A stretch of DNA of 5,340 nucleotides from Victivallales bacterium (GTDB lineage Bacteria; Verrucomicrobiota; Lentisphaeria; Victivallales; JAADHT01). Numbering within the stretch: the stretch's first letter is position 1; each line of letters begins with the position of its first letter. Made by a program: the position numbers and the translations under genes. Shown piece by piece: positions 4,570 to 5,340 of the stretch. The DNA lies in assembly GCA_016930955.1 (NCBI GenBank), contig JAFGFR010000168.1:1-5340 (forward strand), given 5' to 3'. The notes under the pieces were generated by a model. It ran no database searches. It was given only the letters and a program-made list of their open reading frames with translations, and was not told the origin of the DNA.

Positions 4570-5340
4570 ATGATCGGGATTTTCCAGTATTTGGGCTCGG
4601 CGTTTCTTGGCTGGAGTCTCGGGGCGAACGACTCGGCGAATGTATTTGGCACCGCCGTGAGCTCCCGGATGATATCATACAGACGCGCAGTGATTTTATC
4701 AGCGGTCTTCATCATCCTGGGAGCTCTCCTGCAAGGCCGTGCCGGCATAATAACCCTCAGTGAGGACCTTAAGGTGACCCGGCAGGCTACAGCATCGGAA
4801 AATCTCGGCGAGCCGGGGAAAAGAATGCTCAAGGCTGCAGTGGTCGCCTCTTTCGCCGCCGCGCTAGCCGTGACGGTCATGACTATACTCAAAATCCCCG
4901 TGTCGACCTCGCAGGCCGTTGTCGGGGCGATAATAGGGGTGGGACTCATCCAGCACAACGTGAACATGCAGGGGCTCGGCAAGGTTGTGGTCTGTTGGCT
5001 GGGCACACCTGTGGGCGGGGTGCTTTTCACCTTTATCTTTTATTTTGTCGGGAGAGCGGTTTTGAAAATATGGAGGCCTTCGGTCTTTGCGCTCGACCCT
5101 GTGCTCAGGACATTGCTGATCGTCTTCGGCTGCTACGGCGCCTACGCCCTTGGCGCGAACAACGTGGCGAATGTTTCGGCAATGTTCGTCGGGGAGAACA
5201 TGCTCAGTGTTCATCAAGCTGCAGTTTTCGGGTCGCTTGCGATCGCCTCCGGTGCCCTGACTTTCAGCAGCCCCGTGATGAAGACCGTGGGAAAGTCCAT
5301 TGTCGAGCTCGATGCTTTCTCCGGGCTGGTATGCGTCAGC
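4570..5340 (+). CDS. PiT-family inorganic phosphate permease, 5' part
   Basis: The first 257 codons of an integral membrane transporter; the gene runs off the right edge without a stop. PiT proteins move inorganic phosphate across the inner membrane, driven by protons or sodium. The two family signature motifs are present: GANDSAN at 18-24 inside the first helix and GANNVAN at 195-201, marking the inverted duplication. PVSTSQAVVGAIIG (110-123) is the conserved re-entrant block, with Gln where His is common. Several hydrophobic segments are clear (about 4-17, 40-58, 89-107, 112-126, 143-160, 178-194). The second signature has Asn where Asp is more usual. ATG at 4570-4572 is only 3 bases after the propeller stop, and GAGGA (4551-4555) is 14 bases away, so translation is probably coupled. 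No PhoU-like (DUF47) partner, often found next to PiT genes, is visible here. The ion used cannot be told. Confidence 0.9.
   Translation, partial: MIGIFQYLGSAFLGWSLGANDSANVFGTAVSSRMISYRRAVILSAVFIILGALLQGRAGIITLSEDLKVTRQATASENLGEPGKRMLKAAVVASFAAALAVTVMTILKIPVSTSQAVVGAIIGVGLIQHNVNMQGLGKVVVCWLGTPVGGVLFTFIFYFVGRAVLKIWRPSVFALDPVLRTLLIVFGCYGAYALGANNVANVSAMFVGENMLSVHQAAVFGSLAIASGALTFSSPVMKTVGKSIVELDAFSGLVCVS

Noticed and set aside
4503..5030. 175-codon minus-strand frame near the right end
   Set aside because: It lies opposite the PiT permease, whose signature motifs fix the plus strand as coding.

Overview
The window reads as a piece of a Gram-negative bacterial chromosome. It holds six protein genes and two intergenic stretches rich in a short dispersed repeat. 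Four genes lie on the minus strand: a 5' fragment of a Gfo/Idh/MocA-type dehydrogenase, a DUF3137 membrane protein, the twin-arginine translocase subunit TatA, and a membrane-anchored protein with a PEGA-like C-terminus. Two lie on the plus strand: a secreted beta-propeller-like protein and a PiT-family phosphate permease that runs off the right edge. The lineage cannot be fixed from the sequence. The TatA type, the mix of uncharacterised envelope proteins and the interspersed palindromic repeats would fit a PVC-group bacterium (Verrucomicrobiota, Kiritimatiellota or Lentisphaerota), but that is a weak inference.

Layout. Positions 1-146 (-) are the N-terminus of the oxidoreductase. Positions 147-526 contain no convincing gene; they hold two copies of a 15-bp repeat core and a possible terminator. 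Positions 527-1848 (-) are tatA followed by the DUF3137 gene, joined by a 4-base ATGA stop/start overlap. tatA has a full-consensus Shine-Dalgarno sequence and a plausible promoter in the 111-bp gap upstream. Positions 1960-2880 (-) are the PEGA-like protein, with a well-formed sigma70-type promoter candidate at 2941-2969. Positions 2881-3255 are non-coding and contain three more repeat cores; two of them bound a 97-bp inverted-repeat element with a nested hairpin. Positions 3256-4566 (+) are the propeller protein, and 4570-5340 (+) the PiT permease, separated by only 3 bases.

How the parts may work together. TatA supplies a pore component for export of folded proteins. The DUF3137 protein has no known role, but the overlap implies it is made together with TatA. 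The propeller and permease look like an operon and may share an envelope or phosphate-related task, though nothing in the propeller sequence identifies a ligand. The most unusual feature is the repeat family: five copies of TTTTGAAA[CT][TC]GGCTC, all between genes, with one 44-bp segment shared at 42 of 44 positions between sites 2.7 kb apart. No complete novel defence or mobile system is visible.
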